NCBI GenBank assembly: GCA_965662265.1
Contig: CBFIGX010000007.1
Coordinates: 61,119 to 125,118, forward strand
DNA from: CBFIGX01 sp965662265
GTDB taxonomy: Bacteria; Bacteroidota; Bacteroidia; Flavobacteriales; UBA7430
Direction of reading: 5' to 3'
Length of the DNA: 64,000 nucleotides
Below the pieces are notes generated by a model, which was given only the letters and a program-made list of their open reading frames with translations, did no database searches and was not told the origin of the DNA. Below are positions 25,350 to 33,777 of this stretch, piece by piece (position 1 is the stretch's first letter; every line of letters begins with the position of its first letter). Position numbers and translations under genes: made by a program.

Positions 25350-25928
25350 TCATGCAATCATTATGAACAATTCTCTTCCATGTCTAGACGGAATAGAGTT
25401 AAAAGCATGATTTATTTTAACACTGTTAAAATAGGTTTTAAACAGACCAAGGTATTCTTTTTTATCACCTCCAAATGGAGGTCTGTCTGTGTTTAATGGA
25501 GCATTAAATAATAAACCTACGAGTTTTCCTTTAGGTTTTAATAATTCCTTCATTTTTTTGACATATCCTTGACGAAGCTTTGGGTCAATGGCACAGAAAA
25601 AAGTTTGCTCAATGATAAGATCATAGTTGTTGGAATGGTCAAAAAAGTTACCGCAAATCAGTTGTTCTTCCCGCAAATCAGGGCAACGTTTTTGTAAGTT
25701 GTTTAATGCTTCTCGAGCTAGATCAATTACATAAACATTCGTAAATCCTTGTTTGTGTAAATATTCTGCTTCATAAGCATTACCACAACCAGGAATTAAT
25801 ATTTTTAGACTTTTATTTTCTAGTTGATTGACATAATCTTTAATGGGTGTTGTAACGAAACCTACATCCCAACCGGTATCGTTATTTTGATACCTTCTAT
25901 TCCAATTTTCACTGTTTAATTCCACCAT
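25350..25928 (-). CDS. TPMT-family SAM-dependent methyltransferase
   Basis: The 192-aa protein carries the thiopurine S-methyltransferase family layout: NWNRRYQNNDTGWDVG at the start, the SAM-binding ILIPGCGNAYEAEYL (residues ~44-58) and VIDLARE (~68). Later motifs are IIEQTFFCAI (~103) and PPFGG (~151). In bacteria this family methylates thiols, selenium or tellurium compounds, or thiocyanate/halides; which one applies cannot be told. It diverges from the FAD oxidoreductase gene across 88 bp. Confidence 0.88.
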   Translation of the reverse strand: MVELNSENWNRRYQNNDTGWDVGFVTTPIKDYVNQLENKSLKILIPGCGNAYEAEYLHKQGFTNVYVIDLAREALNNLQKRCPDLREEQLICGNFFDHSNNYDLIIEQTFFCAIDPKLRQGYVKKMKELLKPKGKLVGLLFNAPLNTDRPPFGGDKKEYLGLFKTYFNSVKINHAFNSIPSRHGRELFIMIA

Positions 25929-26001
25929 AATTGCTGTATATCAAAGTGCCAATTTAATCATTTATTATTCAGTCTTTTTTATATGTTCATATTTAAAATT
26001 A

Positions 26002-26009
26002 TACATTTG
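26002..26009 (+). promoter_or_regulatory. -7 element TACATTTG just before the FAD oxidoreductase start
   Basis: TACATTTG matches TAnnTTTG, but no TTG stands at the usual distance upstream. It ends only 7 nt before the ATG, so a transcript started here would have almost no leader. Confidence 0.4.
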
Positions 26010-26016
26010 AAATATC

Positions 26017-28938
26017 ATGACACAAGAAACATTAATTGAGCTTCAGAATAATATCCGAGGAAAAGTCTATCGAGATGACACCATGCGGCGTTTGTATGCA
26101 ACTGATGCTTCTTCCTACAGAGAGATTCCTTTAGCTGTTGTTGTCCCTATTTGTAAAGAAGATATAAAACAGATAATTCATTTTGCATCAAAAAATAACA
26201 CAGCCATTATTCCACGTGCTGCTGGTACTTCCCTTGCTGGACAAGTTGTTGGGGCAGGCATTATCGTTGATATTTCAGAGCATTTTGGTAAAATCATAGA
26301 AATAAATCCAAATGAAAGATACGCAATAGTAGAGCCAGGAGTCATAAGAGACGATTTGAATAAGGCTTTAGAACATTATGATTTGTTCTTTGGGCCAGAA
26401 ACATCTACATCCAATAGATGTATGGTAGGTGGGATGGTCGGTAATAACTCATGTGGTTCAAGGTCATTAATTTATGGTTCAACAAGAGATCATATTCGGT
26501 CTATAAAAGTATTGTTATCTGATGGAAATGAAGTAGAATTTCAGGCCTTATCTAAAGAATGTTTTGAGAAAAAAGTGCAAGGCATCGATACAGCTTCTCA
26601 ATTAGAAGTTGACATTTACAATCAAGCATATAAACTATTTTCTAGCATTGATAATAGGACACAAATATTAGATCAATTTCCTAAAAAAAGTATACCTAGA
26701 AGAAATACAGGCTATGCACTTGATTTATTAGCGCAAAGCAATTCTTTTTGTAATGATTCGCCAGATTTTAACTTTTGTAATTTACTTGCAGGCTCTGAGG
26801 GAACATTGGCATTTACCACTCAAATAAAGTTGAATTTAGTGCCAAGGCCGTCAGTTCATAAAGCACTTATTTGTATGCACTTTAATAGTGTTCAGGAAGC
26901 TTTAGAGGCTAACATTAAAGTCTTGGAATACAAACCTACCGCATCCGAACTTATTGATCATTACATTTTAGATTGTACTAAGTTAAATAAAGAACAAAGT
27001 GAAAATAGATTTTTCATTAAAGGCGAACCTCTGGCCATATTAATTGTTGAATTTGTAGAGCAAAACAATCAGGTATTACAGAAAAAAGTAGATGATTGTG
27101 TTTTAGAATTCAAAAAACAAGGTTGGGGTTTCTATCACCCTATTGTTCAGGGTCATGGTATAAATAGGGTATGGAATTTAAGAGCCGCTGGCTTAGGACT
27201 TTTGTCAAATATTCCTGGTGATGCAAAGCCAGTTGCTGTAGTTGAAGATACAGCTGTTGATGTAAACGACCTACCTAATTTCATTAAAGACTTCAATCAA
27301 ATACTAAGCAAAAGAAATTTAAATTGTGTGCATTATGCGCATGCTGCTACTGGAGAGTTACATTTGCGCCCTATTATCAATCTAAAAACTGAAGAAGGGA
27401 ATAGCCTTTTTAAATTAATTGCTAAAGATATATCCAAACTTGTAAAACAATACAAGGGTTCTTTGAGTGGAGAACATGGAGATGGTCGACTAAGAGGTGA
27501 ATTTCTACCCTATATGATTGGTTCTAAGAATTACCAACATTGTATTGACATCAAAAAGACATGGGATCCTAAAGGTATTTTTAACCCTGGTAAAATTGTA
27601 AATACACCAAGGATGAACAGTTCTTTGCGCTATATGCCAGGTTATAAAACCAAAGAGTTTAGCACAATATTAGATTTTAGTGAAGATTTAGGGATGCAAC
27701 GAGCTGTAGAAAAATGTAACGGATCTGGAGATTGTAGAAAACCTCCTATGGCTGAAGGAGTAATGTGTCCAAGTTATAGAATTACTAAACAAGAAAAACA
27801 TAGTACTCGCGCACGTGCTAATATTTTAAGAGAATTGTTTTCTACGCAAACCCTTACAGAGGTCTTTACCAGTGAGTCAGCAAAAGAGGTGCTCGATTTA
27901 TGTGTGTCGTGTAAGGCCTGTAAATCAGAGTGTCCATCTAATGTAGATATGGCAAAGATCAAAGCAGAATTTGACTATCAATTACAAAAACGAAAAGGAA
28001 TAAGTCTCAGAACTCGATTATTTGTTATGACCAGTACTCTAAACAAATATGCATCTGTTTGGCCTGGTTTGTATAATTTTATGGTAACAAATACAATCAC
28101 TTCAAGCATACTAAAACAAATGATAGGAATAGCTCATCAAAGATCTTTGCCTCTATTATCGTTACAAACTTTAAGCAACTGGTATATTAGCTATCAACAA
28201 AAAGGTAGCTTTAAATCTAGCGTATATTTATTTAATGATGAGTTCACGAATTATCATCACTATCAAATAGGAGTCAAATGTATAAAGTTGCTCAATTCTT
28301 TGGGTTATAAAGTAATCATACCTCAACACCTTGATAGTGGGCGTGCATTTATTTCAAAGGGATTATTAGAGCAAGCAAAAGTGCTAGCTAATCACAATAT
28401 AAATGCGCTCTCCTCAAAAGTTTCAGATTCTTGTCCAATTATAGGGCTTGAGCCATCTGCCATTCTAAGTTTTAGAGACGAGTATATTGATCTCTCTGAC
28501 AACAAACAAAAAGCTAATAATTTGGCCCAATATAGTTTTACAATAGAAGAATTCTTTGCTAGAGAAATTGATGCAGGACATATATCGCCTTTTAATTTTA
28601 CAACTCAGCAAAAACAAATACGTCTTCATGGACATTGTTATCAAAAAGCACTTTCATCTTTAACAGCTAGTAAAAAAATGTTGAGTTTACCAAAGCACTT
28701 TAAAGTACAATTGATTCCTTCTGGTTGTTGTGGTATGGCAGGATCATTCGGCTTCGAGAAAGAACATTATGGCTTCGCCATGCAAATGGCGGAACTTAAA
28801 CTATTCCCATACATTAGATCTGAAGAAATCGATACTGTTATAGTAGCTTCAGGAACTAGTTGTAGACACCAAATAAAAGATGGGACCCAAAGAAAAGCAT
28901 TGCATCCAGTAGAGGTATTATATGATGCCTTGGTATAA
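26017..28938 (+). CDS. FAD-binding/Fe-S oxidoreductase (D-2-hydroxyacid dehydrogenase type, YdiJ-like)
   Basis: This 973-aa fusion has an N-terminal PCMH-type FAD domain (about 15-230, PRAAGTSLAGQVVG) and an FAD-oxidase C domain (about 260-515, LSGEHGDGRLRGEF). A 4Fe-4S ferredoxin-like region follows (CNGSGDCRKPPM and CVSCKACKSECP, about 565-645), and a C-terminal CCG-type domain (HGHCYQKAL, PSGCCGMAGSFG, ~865-915). Proteins of this type oxidise D-lactate, D-2-hydroxyglutarate or glycolate and feed quinone or cytochrome. The fused form suggests one polypeptide does what GlcD, GlcE and GlcF share. The substrate is not decided by sequence. Confidence 0.9.
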   Translation: MTQETLIELQNNIRGKVYRDDTMRRLYATDASSYREIPLAVVVPICKEDIKQIIHFASKNNTAIIPRAAGTSLAGQVVGAGIIVDISEHFGKIIEINPNERYAIVEPGVIRDDLNKALEHYDLFFGPETSTSNRCMVGGMVGNNSCGSRSLIYGSTRDHIRSIKVLLSDGNEVEFQALSKECFEKKVQGIDTASQLEVDIYNQAYKLFSSIDNRTQILDQFPKKSIPRRNTGYALDLLAQSNSFCNDSPDFNFCNLLAGSEGTLAFTTQIKLNLVPRPSVHKALICMHFNSVQEALEANIKVLEYKPTASELIDHYILDCTKLNKEQSENRFFIKGEPLAILIVEFVEQNNQVLQKKVDDCVLEFKKQGWGFYHPIVQGHGINRVWNLRAAGLGLLSNIPGDAKPVAVVEDTAVDVNDLPNFIKDFNQILSKRNLNCVHYAHAATGELHLRPIINLKTEEGNSLFKLIAKDISKLVKQYKGSLSGEHGDGRLRGEFLPYMIGSKNYQHCIDIKKTWDPKGIFNPGKIVNTPRMNSSLRYMPGYKTKEFSTILDFSEDLGMQRAVEKCNGSGDCRKPPMAEGVMCPSYRITKQEKHSTRARANILRELFSTQTLTEVFTSESAKEVLDLCVSCKACKSECPSNVDMAKIKAEFDYQLQKRKGISLRTRLFVMTSTLNKYASVWPGLYNFMVTNTITSSILKQMIGIAHQRSLPLLSLQTLSNWYISYQQKGSFKSSVYLFNDEFTNYHHYQIGVKCIKLLNSLGYKVIIPQHLDSGRAFISKGLLEQAKVLANHNINALSSKVSDSCPIIGLEPSAILSFRDEYIDLSDNKQKANNLAQYSFTIEEFFAREIDAGHISPFNFTTQQKQIRLHGHCYQKALSSLTASKKMLSLPKHFKVQLIPSGCCGMAGSFGFEKEHYGFAMQMAELKLFPYIRSEEIDTVIVASGTSCRHQIKDGTQRKALHPVEVLYDALV

Positions 28939-28995
28939 ACTTTATTTTTCCCGACTTCACCTGTTAGATACGATTACATATTTCCTCATATTCTA

Positions 28996-29027
28996 TTGAA
29001 CTAATTCACAGAACAATCGTATTTTTG
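28996..29027 (+). promoter_or_regulatory. Promoter of lpd
   Basis: TTG (28996-28998), a 21-nt spacer and TATTTTTG (29020-29027) match the Bacteroidota consensus. A start near 29033 leaves a leader of about 30 nt. Confidence 0.6.
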
Positions 29028-29062
29028 TTGTGCTATTTACAAAAACACTATAAACAGTGATC

Positions 29063-30466
29063 ATGGAAAAATACGATGTTGCCGTAATAGGTTCTGGTCC
29101 CGGAGGATATGTAGCAGCAATACGCTGCGCTCAGTTAGGTATGAAAACTGCCCTGATAGAAAAGTATAGCACTTTAGGAGGAACATGCCTAAATGTAGGC
29201 TGTATTCCGTCTAAAGCCTTATTAAATTCATCAGAACACTTTCATGCTGCTAAGCATAGTTTTGCTGATCATGGTATAGAGATTGATACGCCAAAAATAA
29301 ATATCGCTCAGCTCATGAAACGCAAAACAGATGTTGTTGAACAAACATGCTCGGGGATAGACTTTTTAATGAAGAAAAATAAAATTGATGTTCATCAGGG
29401 CTGGGCTTCTTTTGAAGATGCTACACATATCAATATTTCTAAAGAAAATGGGCAGGAGCAAATAGAAGCTGCTAAAACTATTATCGCCACAGGGTCTAAG
29501 CCATCAACACTTCCATTTATCACTTTAGATAAAGAACGTGTAATTACTTCTACCGAAGCTTTAAGCTTAACTGAAGTTCCTAAAAAACTAATAGTAATTG
29601 GAGGAGGAGTTATAGGTTTAGAGTTGGGTTCTGTATACGGAAGATTAGGTGCAGATGTAACCGTTGTAGAATACGCAGATAGTCTTATTCCTACAATGGA
29701 TAAAGACTTGGGTAAAGAATTCCGAAAAGTTCTCAAAAAAGACCTTAAATTTAATATACACCTTAATTGTGGTGTTAATTCTGTTGTGCGACAAGGCGAT
29801 GAAGTAATTGTAAAGGCTACCAATAAAAAAGGTGATGAAGAAGTTTTTACAGCAGACTATTGCTTAGTAGCCGTAGGACGAAAACCCTTTACAGATAAAC
29901 TTAACCTAGAAAAGGCTGGCGTAAAGCAAGACGATAGAGGACGAATAGATGTTAATGAACACCTTCAAACTTCTGTGCCCAATATATTTGCTATTGGAGA
30001 TGTAGTAAGAGGTGCGATGTTAGCGCATAAAGCAGAAGAGGAAGGCGTCTATGTAGCAGAGTTTATGGCTGGCGAAAAACCACACATGAACCACAACTTA
30101 ATTCCAGGAGTTGTTTATACTTGGCCAGAAATAGCTGCGGTAGGTAAAACAGAAGAACAGTTAAAAGCTCATGGTATTCAATATAAAACAGGATCCTTTC
30201 CCTTCAAGGCATCAGGAAGAGCAAGAGCTTCTAACGATACAGATGGTTTTGTAAAAGTACTTGCAGATGCAAATACTGATGAAATTTTAGGTGTGCATAT
30301 GATTGGCCCTCGCGCTGGTGATATGATTGCTGAAGCAGTTGTTGCTATGGAGTATAGAGCATCTGCAGAAGATATCGCTCGTATTTGTCATGCCCACCCA
30401 ACTTTTACTGAAGCACTTAAAGAAGCAGCTCTAGATGCCACTCAAAACCGTGCGCTTCATATTTAG
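29063..30466 (+). CDS. lpd: Dihydrolipoyl dehydrogenase
   Basis: Lpd (E3) reoxidises dihydrolipoamide in pyruvate, 2-oxoglutarate and branched-chain dehydrogenase complexes and in glycine cleavage, giving NADH. The 467-aa protein has the FAD motif VIGSGPGGYVAA, the redox disulfide C42/C47 (GGTCLNVGCIPSK), the NAD motif VIGGGVIGLELGSVYGRLG and the catalytic HAHPTFTEA near the C-terminus. ATG 29063 is preferred to the GTG two codons upstream. No E1 or E2 genes adjoin it, so it may serve several complexes. Confidence 0.98.
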   Translation: MEKYDVAVIGSGPGGYVAAIRCAQLGMKTALIEKYSTLGGTCLNVGCIPSKALLNSSEHFHAAKHSFADHGIEIDTPKINIAQLMKRKTDVVEQTCSGIDFLMKKNKIDVHQGWASFEDATHINISKENGQEQIEAAKTIIATGSKPSTLPFITLDKERVITSTEALSLTEVPKKLIVIGGGVIGLELGSVYGRLGADVTVVEYADSLIPTMDKDLGKEFRKVLKKDLKFNIHLNCGVNSVVRQGDEVIVKATNKKGDEEVFTADYCLVAVGRKPFTDKLNLEKAGVKQDDRGRIDVNEHLQTSVPNIFAIGDVVRGAMLAHKAEEEGVYVAEFMAGEKPHMNHNLIPGVVYTWPEIAAVGKTEEQLKAHGIQYKTGSFPFKASGRARASNDTDGFVKVLADANTDEILGVHMIGPRAGDMIAEAVVAMEYRASAEDIARICHAHPTFTEALKEAALDATQNRALHI

Positions 30467-30616
30467 ATTATTCTTTATAAAAAAAGTTGAAATACTTCTA
30501 AAACATCACTTGTAACTTGGCAATACATTAATATGTGTCTATTATAATTTTAGATTTACGAAGAATCATCTTTCTTATTTTAGATGCTTGTTAACCTATT
30601 AAAGATTTAAAAATTG

Positions 30617-30994
30617 ATGAGTAACTATATAGATGGTTTTGTTTTCCCAATCGCTAAAGTAAATATAATCCCATATCAAAAAATAGCAAAACAAGTGTCA
30701 GATATATGGGTAGAACACGGAGCTTTGGCTTATTATGAATGCCTTGCTAATGATCTTTTTTTAGAAGGAACGGCCTCTTTTGCCGATGCTGTAAAAGTTG
30801 AAAAGGATGAAACTATTGTATTCGGTTGGGTTGTTTTTCCTTCAAAAGAAGTACGTGATTTGGCCCATCAAAAAGTGTCATCAGATTCAAGACTAGCTCA
30901 TTTAATTGAAGCAATAACGAATCCTAAAAAGGTAATATTTGACCCTAGCAGAATGGTTTTTGGTGGATTTAATGCTTTTATTTCATCTGACTAA
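30617..30994 (+). CDS. DUF1428 (YbaA-like) protein
   Basis: This 125-aa protein matches the DUF1428 pattern: MSNYIDGFVFPIAKVNIIPY at the start, WVEHGALAYYECLANDL in the middle, and FDPSRMVFGGF near the end. The fold is a ferredoxin-like dimeric alpha/beta barrel and the function is unknown. I chose ATG 30617 over TTG 30614. It stands alone between lpd and pabB, with about 150 nt upstream that hold no exact promoter match. Confidence 0.88.
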   Translation: MSNYIDGFVFPIAKVNIIPYQKIAKQVSDIWVEHGALAYYECLANDLFLEGTASFADAVKVEKDETIVFGWVVFPSKEVRDLAHQKVSSDSRLAHLIEAITNPKKVIFDPSRMVFGGFNAFISSD

Positions 30995-31087
30995 GTAAAC
31001 TCTATTAAATAGAAGTTATTGTGCCAATAAAAGTTCCCTTACGATTTAACTGTTAATAGCACGAAGAGTAATTACTATCTTTACCAA

Positions 31088-32371
31088 ATGCGCTTTCAAA
31101 CTCTTATAAATAATCAAGATACAGAAGTCTTAAAAGATGCACTATTACAGCAGTTTAAGTCTTCTGAAGCCATGCTGTTATTAGACAGTAATCAGGTTAA
31201 AGGTGAGTTCGACTGGATGTTAGCAGTGGGAAAAGTTGACGATATTAGTTGTGGTTATGAAAATGCTTTTGATAGATTAGAGAAATTTCACAATAAACAT
31301 AATGATTGGATTTTTGGCGCACTGTCATATGATCTAAAAAATGATACCGAACAACTAAGCTCTCAAAACAATGATGGTATTGATGCACCAGAACTCTATT
31401 TTTTTGTGCCAGAGTATCGATTTGTTTGCCTGAATGGCAATGTAGAAGTTTATAGGCACGATTGTGTAGCACCTTGGCAAGAAAATGATAATCGCGAAAG
31501 TTACCTTAACGATATACCGAATTTTGATGGACACATTAAACCAAGAGTATCAAAAAAAGACTATCTAAATACAGTGCGTAACATTCAAAAATACATTCAG
31601 TATGGCGATATCTACGAAATGAATTATTGCCAAGAGTTTTATTCTACCGAAGCCCAACTAAACCCTTTAGATACATTTAAATACCTAAATCGAATATCTA
31701 AAGCACCTTTTTCGTGTTTTTACAAACAGGATAATCTGTATTTGATATCAGCGAGTCCTGAACGCTATATTAAAAAAATAGGTACAAGACTCATCTCACA
31801 ACCTATCAAGGGTACTCGTAAACGTGGATATAGTAGAGAAGAAGATGCGCGACTAAAAAAAGAACTACTGGATGATCCTAAAGAACGTTCTGAAAATGTG
31901 ATGATTGTAGATTTAGTTAGGAACGATTTCTCTAGAATAGCTAAAAGTAATTCGGTAACTGTAGACGAATTGTTTGGTATATATACCTTTGATCAGGTTC
32001 ATCAGATGATCTCTACTATTTCATGTGAGATAGATGTTAAGACCACCTTAAGTACCGTATTAAAAGCTACATTTCCAATGGGTTCGATGACAGGAGCTCC
32101 AAAAATTAGAGCAATGGAGTTGATTGAAAATTTTGAAAGTACAAAGCGAGGTTTGTATTCTGGTGCTGTAGGATATATTTCTCCTGAAGGTAACTTTGAT
32201 TTTAATGTTGTGATTCGCTCCATACTTTACAATTCTGCAAAACAGTATCTTAGCTTTATGGTTGGAAGTGCAATTACTATTGCTAGTATAGCAGAACACG
32301 AATATGAAGAATGTTTTGTGAAAGCAAAAGCACTATTTGAGGCCCTTGGAACAGATGCAGCAGAGGTTTAA
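31088..32371 (+). CDS. pabB: Aminodeoxychorismate synthase component I
   Basis: PabB adds ammonia to chorismate on the way to p-aminobenzoate and folate. The 427-aa chorismate-binding protein has the PIKGT motif with Lys K241, which marks PabB-type enzymes (anthranilate synthases have PIAGT at this site). It also has the catalytic blocks VMIVDLVRND and GSMTGAPKIRAME. No glutamine amidotransferase (PabA) or PabC gene adjoins. The gene overlaps tilS by 17 nt, and this pairing recurs in flavobacteria. Confidence 0.92.
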   Translation: MRFQTLINNQDTEVLKDALLQQFKSSEAMLLLDSNQVKGEFDWMLAVGKVDDISCGYENAFDRLEKFHNKHNDWIFGALSYDLKNDTEQLSSQNNDGIDAPELYFFVPEYRFVCLNGNVEVYRHDCVAPWQENDNRESYLNDIPNFDGHIKPRVSKKDYLNTVRNIQKYIQYGDIYEMNYCQEFYSTEAQLNPLDTFKYLNRISKAPFSCFYKQDNLYLISASPERYIKKIGTRLISQPIKGTRKRGYSREEDARLKKELLDDPKERSENVMIVDLVRNDFSRIAKSNSVTVDELFGIYTFDQVHQMISTISCEIDVKTTLSTVLKATFPMGSMTGAPKIRAMELIENFESTKRGLYSGAVGYISPEGNFDFNVVIRSILYNSAKQYLSFMVGSAITIASIAEHEYEECFVKAKALFEALGTDAAEV

Positions 32372-33671
32372 TACATATTGTCAGCAAATCGGTCTTACCA
32401 AAGACTCATCTCTATTACTGGCTATTAGTGGTGGGCTTGATTCTATGGCTTTACTGGATTTAATGCTCAATGCTGGTTTTTCGATACACGTGGCTCATTG
32501 CAATTTTAAGCTCAGAGATCTAGAATCCGATGATGATGCTGTATTTGTTCAATCTTTTTGTGATAAAAAAAACATCCCGTTTTATCTCAAAGAATTCGAA
32601 ACATCAACTTTTGCAAAGGAAAAAAATATTTCTATTCAAATGGCCGCAAGAGAACTTCGTTACAAGTGGTTTGAAACACTTAGAATTGAAATTGGGATAG
32701 ACTATGTGGTTACAGCACATCACACAGATGATCAGGTTGAAACAATTTTAATTAATTTCACGAGGGGAACGGGGGTTAGTGGTTTGAAAGGAATTAGTGC
32801 TAGAAAAAAACAATTAGTAAGGCCACTTCTTTTTACTGATCGAAAGGAATTAAAACGTTGGGTAAACAAAAAAGGAATTGATTATAGAGAAGATTCTAGC
32901 AATAAGTCCATCAAATATGTTCGAAATAAGTTAAGACATAAAGTAATACCCATTTTAAAAGAAATTAATCCTTCTCTTTGTTTAACTGTTAGAGATAACA
33001 TTGAAAAGGTAACTGATTCGATATCTAATCTTCATTATTTCTATGAAAAAGAACGTGTCACACTAATCAAGCAAAAAGACAGAAATTTTCACATAGACAT
33101 AAATGATGTAAAAACATATCCTGCACCCTCTGATATTCTCTTTTATTTACTTTCTAAATACGGATTTAACGATTGGAAAGGCATTAACAACATATTAAAT
33201 GCTAGTTCAGGGAAAATCATATTTAGTTCTAGTCATCAATTGTTGAAGAATAGAAATGAGCTTATACTTTCTCCTATAACAAGCTCATCTAATGATGTTT
33301 ATGCAATCGGTGACACGCTGTCTCAATTAATTAAACCAATAAAACTTTTATTTAAAATAGAGCTTAATGTAGAATTTACTATAAGCTCCAATCCATTGGT
33401 AGCTGCCTTAGACTATGATAAATTGGTTTTTCCTCTAACACTAAGAAAATGGCAAAAAGGGGATGTTTTTATTCCTTTGGGTATGAAAGGTAAAAAGAAG
33501 GTTAGTGATTTTTTTATTGATAAAAAGATGAGCCTTATAGAAAAAGAACAAACATGGCTGCTATGCTCTGGTAATGATATTGTGTGGATAATAGGGCATA
33601 GGATAGATGAAAGATATAAACTTGTAGAGAAGTCTCAAAAAGTTTACCTTGCTCAGCTAAAACTCAACTAA
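32355..33671 (+). CDS. tilS: tRNA(Ile)-lysidine synthase
   Basis: TilS modifies C34 of the CAU-anticodon isoleucine tRNA to lysidine so that it reads AUA. The 438-aa protein has the PP-loop motif AISGGLDSM near residue 31, THHTDDQ-like AHHTDDQVET, the RNKLRHKVIP segment and a TilS C-terminal domain (LRKWQKGDVFIPLG near residue 360). ATG 32355 overlaps the end of pabB by 17 nt; the TTG at 32337 is less likely. A terminator stem begins at the stop codon. Confidence 0.93.
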   Translation: MQQRFNTYCQQIGLTKDSSLLLAISGGLDSMALLDLMLNAGFSIHVAHCNFKLRDLESDDDAVFVQSFCDKKNIPFYLKEFETSTFAKEKNISIQMAARELRYKWFETLRIEIGIDYVVTAHHTDDQVETILINFTRGTGVSGLKGISARKKQLVRPLLFTDRKELKRWVNKKGIDYREDSSNKSIKYVRNKLRHKVIPILKEINPSLCLTVRDNIEKVTDSISNLHYFYEKERVTLIKQKDRNFHIDINDVKTYPAPSDILFYLLSKYGFNDWKGINNILNASSGKIIFSSSHQLLKNRNELILSPITSSSNDVYAIGDTLSQLIKPIKLLFKIELNVEFTISSNPLVAALDYDKLVFPLTLRKWQKGDVFIPLGMKGKKKVSDFFIDKKMSLIEKEQTWLLCSGNDIVWIIGHRIDERYKLVEKSQKVYLAQLKLN

Positions 33672-33685
33672 AATGGTTGGGTTTT
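33659..33685 (+). terminator. Probable terminator of pabB-tilS
   Basis: AAAACTCAAC (33659-33668) pairs with GTTGGGTTTT (33676-33685) with one U-G wobble around a 7-nt loop. The stem includes the end of tilS. The T-run is only four long, so efficiency is uncertain. Confidence 0.5.
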
Positions 33686-33777
33686 ACCTTCTAAAATAGT
33701 TATTTTACATCTGTGTAGCATGCGGTATACAATTTGCATTTTAACAGCAAAACTTGATTTATTTAATAAGAATTAGA

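Noticed and set aside
29395..29823. 142-aa minus-strand frame inside lpd
   Set aside because: Shadow of the lpd coding bias; no conserved motifs.
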